41,196 nt of DNA, taken from positions 1 through 41,196 of the forward strand of contig MHBH01000007.1 in the NCBI GenBank assembly GCA_001804805.1. Reading direction: 5' to 3'. Below the pieces are notes generated by a model, which had not been told where the DNA came from, searched no databases, and saw nothing but the letters and a program-made list of their open reading frames with translations. The DNA is from Lentisphaerae bacterium GWF2_49_21 (GTDB lineage: Bacteria > Verrucomicrobiota > Lentisphaeria > Victivallales > GWF2-50-93). The translations under genes were made by a program, and so were the position numbers. Position 1 is the stretch's first letter, and each line of letters starts with the position of its first letter. Below, one piece after another: positions 41,191 through 41,196 of the stretch.

Positions 41191-41196
41191 GGAAAT

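Overview
The window reads as a piece of a bacterial chromosome from the PVC superphylum, most likely Lentisphaerota or Kiritimatiellota. This is inferred from an H-X9-DG type pseudopilin, a sialate O-acetylesterase, GDSL hydrolase, Gfo/Idh and GH4 sugar-degradation repertoire, two archaeal-style phosphohexomutases in tandem, and several families of short palindromic intergenic repeats. No rRNA or other taxonomic marker is present, so the assignment is tentative.

Region 1 (1-14377) is a lipid/polyene-type biosynthetic cluster, cut by the left edge. It has two ketosynthase plus chain-length-factor-like pairs (2-1137 and 8497-10498), two acyl carrier proteins, two cobalamin-binding radical SAM enzymes, a GT2-DUF2062 glycosyltransferase, an LpxL-like acyltransferase, a condensation/acyltransferase-fold protein, an acyl-AMP ligase, a SAM methyltransferase and a beta-lactamase-fold serine hydrolase. 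A lipoprotein gene sits on the opposite strand in the middle. The gene set recalls aryl-polyene, flexirubin and ladderane loci: an ACP-bound chain is started by the ligase, extended by the KS pairs, modified by the radical SAM enzymes and methyltransferase, and placed on a membrane lipid by the transferases. No ketoreductase, dehydratase or thioesterase is visible; these may lie upstream of the window.

Region 2 (14378-31680) is housekeeping and accessory chromosome: initiator-type tRNA-Met with a clear promoter, Gfo/Idh oxidoreductase, a SixA-like protein lacking its catalytic histidine, a Bcp peroxiredoxin, sialate O-acetylesterase, S41 peptidase, GH4 glycosidase, pseudopilin, SppA, class II aldolase, a REP-associated transposase with matching REP/BIME hairpins, an active/inactive phosphohexomutase pair, hicBA, a secreted putative caspase-fold protein, a Phd/RelE toxin-antitoxin pair with a palindromic operator, and a GDSL hydrolase.

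Region 3 (about 32430 to the right edge) is an AT-richer integrative element inserted in comM. The host gene is cut just after its Walker A motif, and the large serine recombinase gene reads out of the element into antisense comM. The element also carries a small tyrosine recombinase, a short family-A-polymerase-like protein with a winged-helix region, a candidate structured RNA, AT-rich repeats, small membrane or hypothetical genes, an array of a TTTTTATGGRCTA motif, a metallophosphoesterase between two related 43-bp repeats, a secreted and membrane-anchored DNA/RNA non-specific endonuclease, and a truncated ORF resembling the start of a restriction-modification protein. The right attachment site and the 3' half of comM are not in the window.
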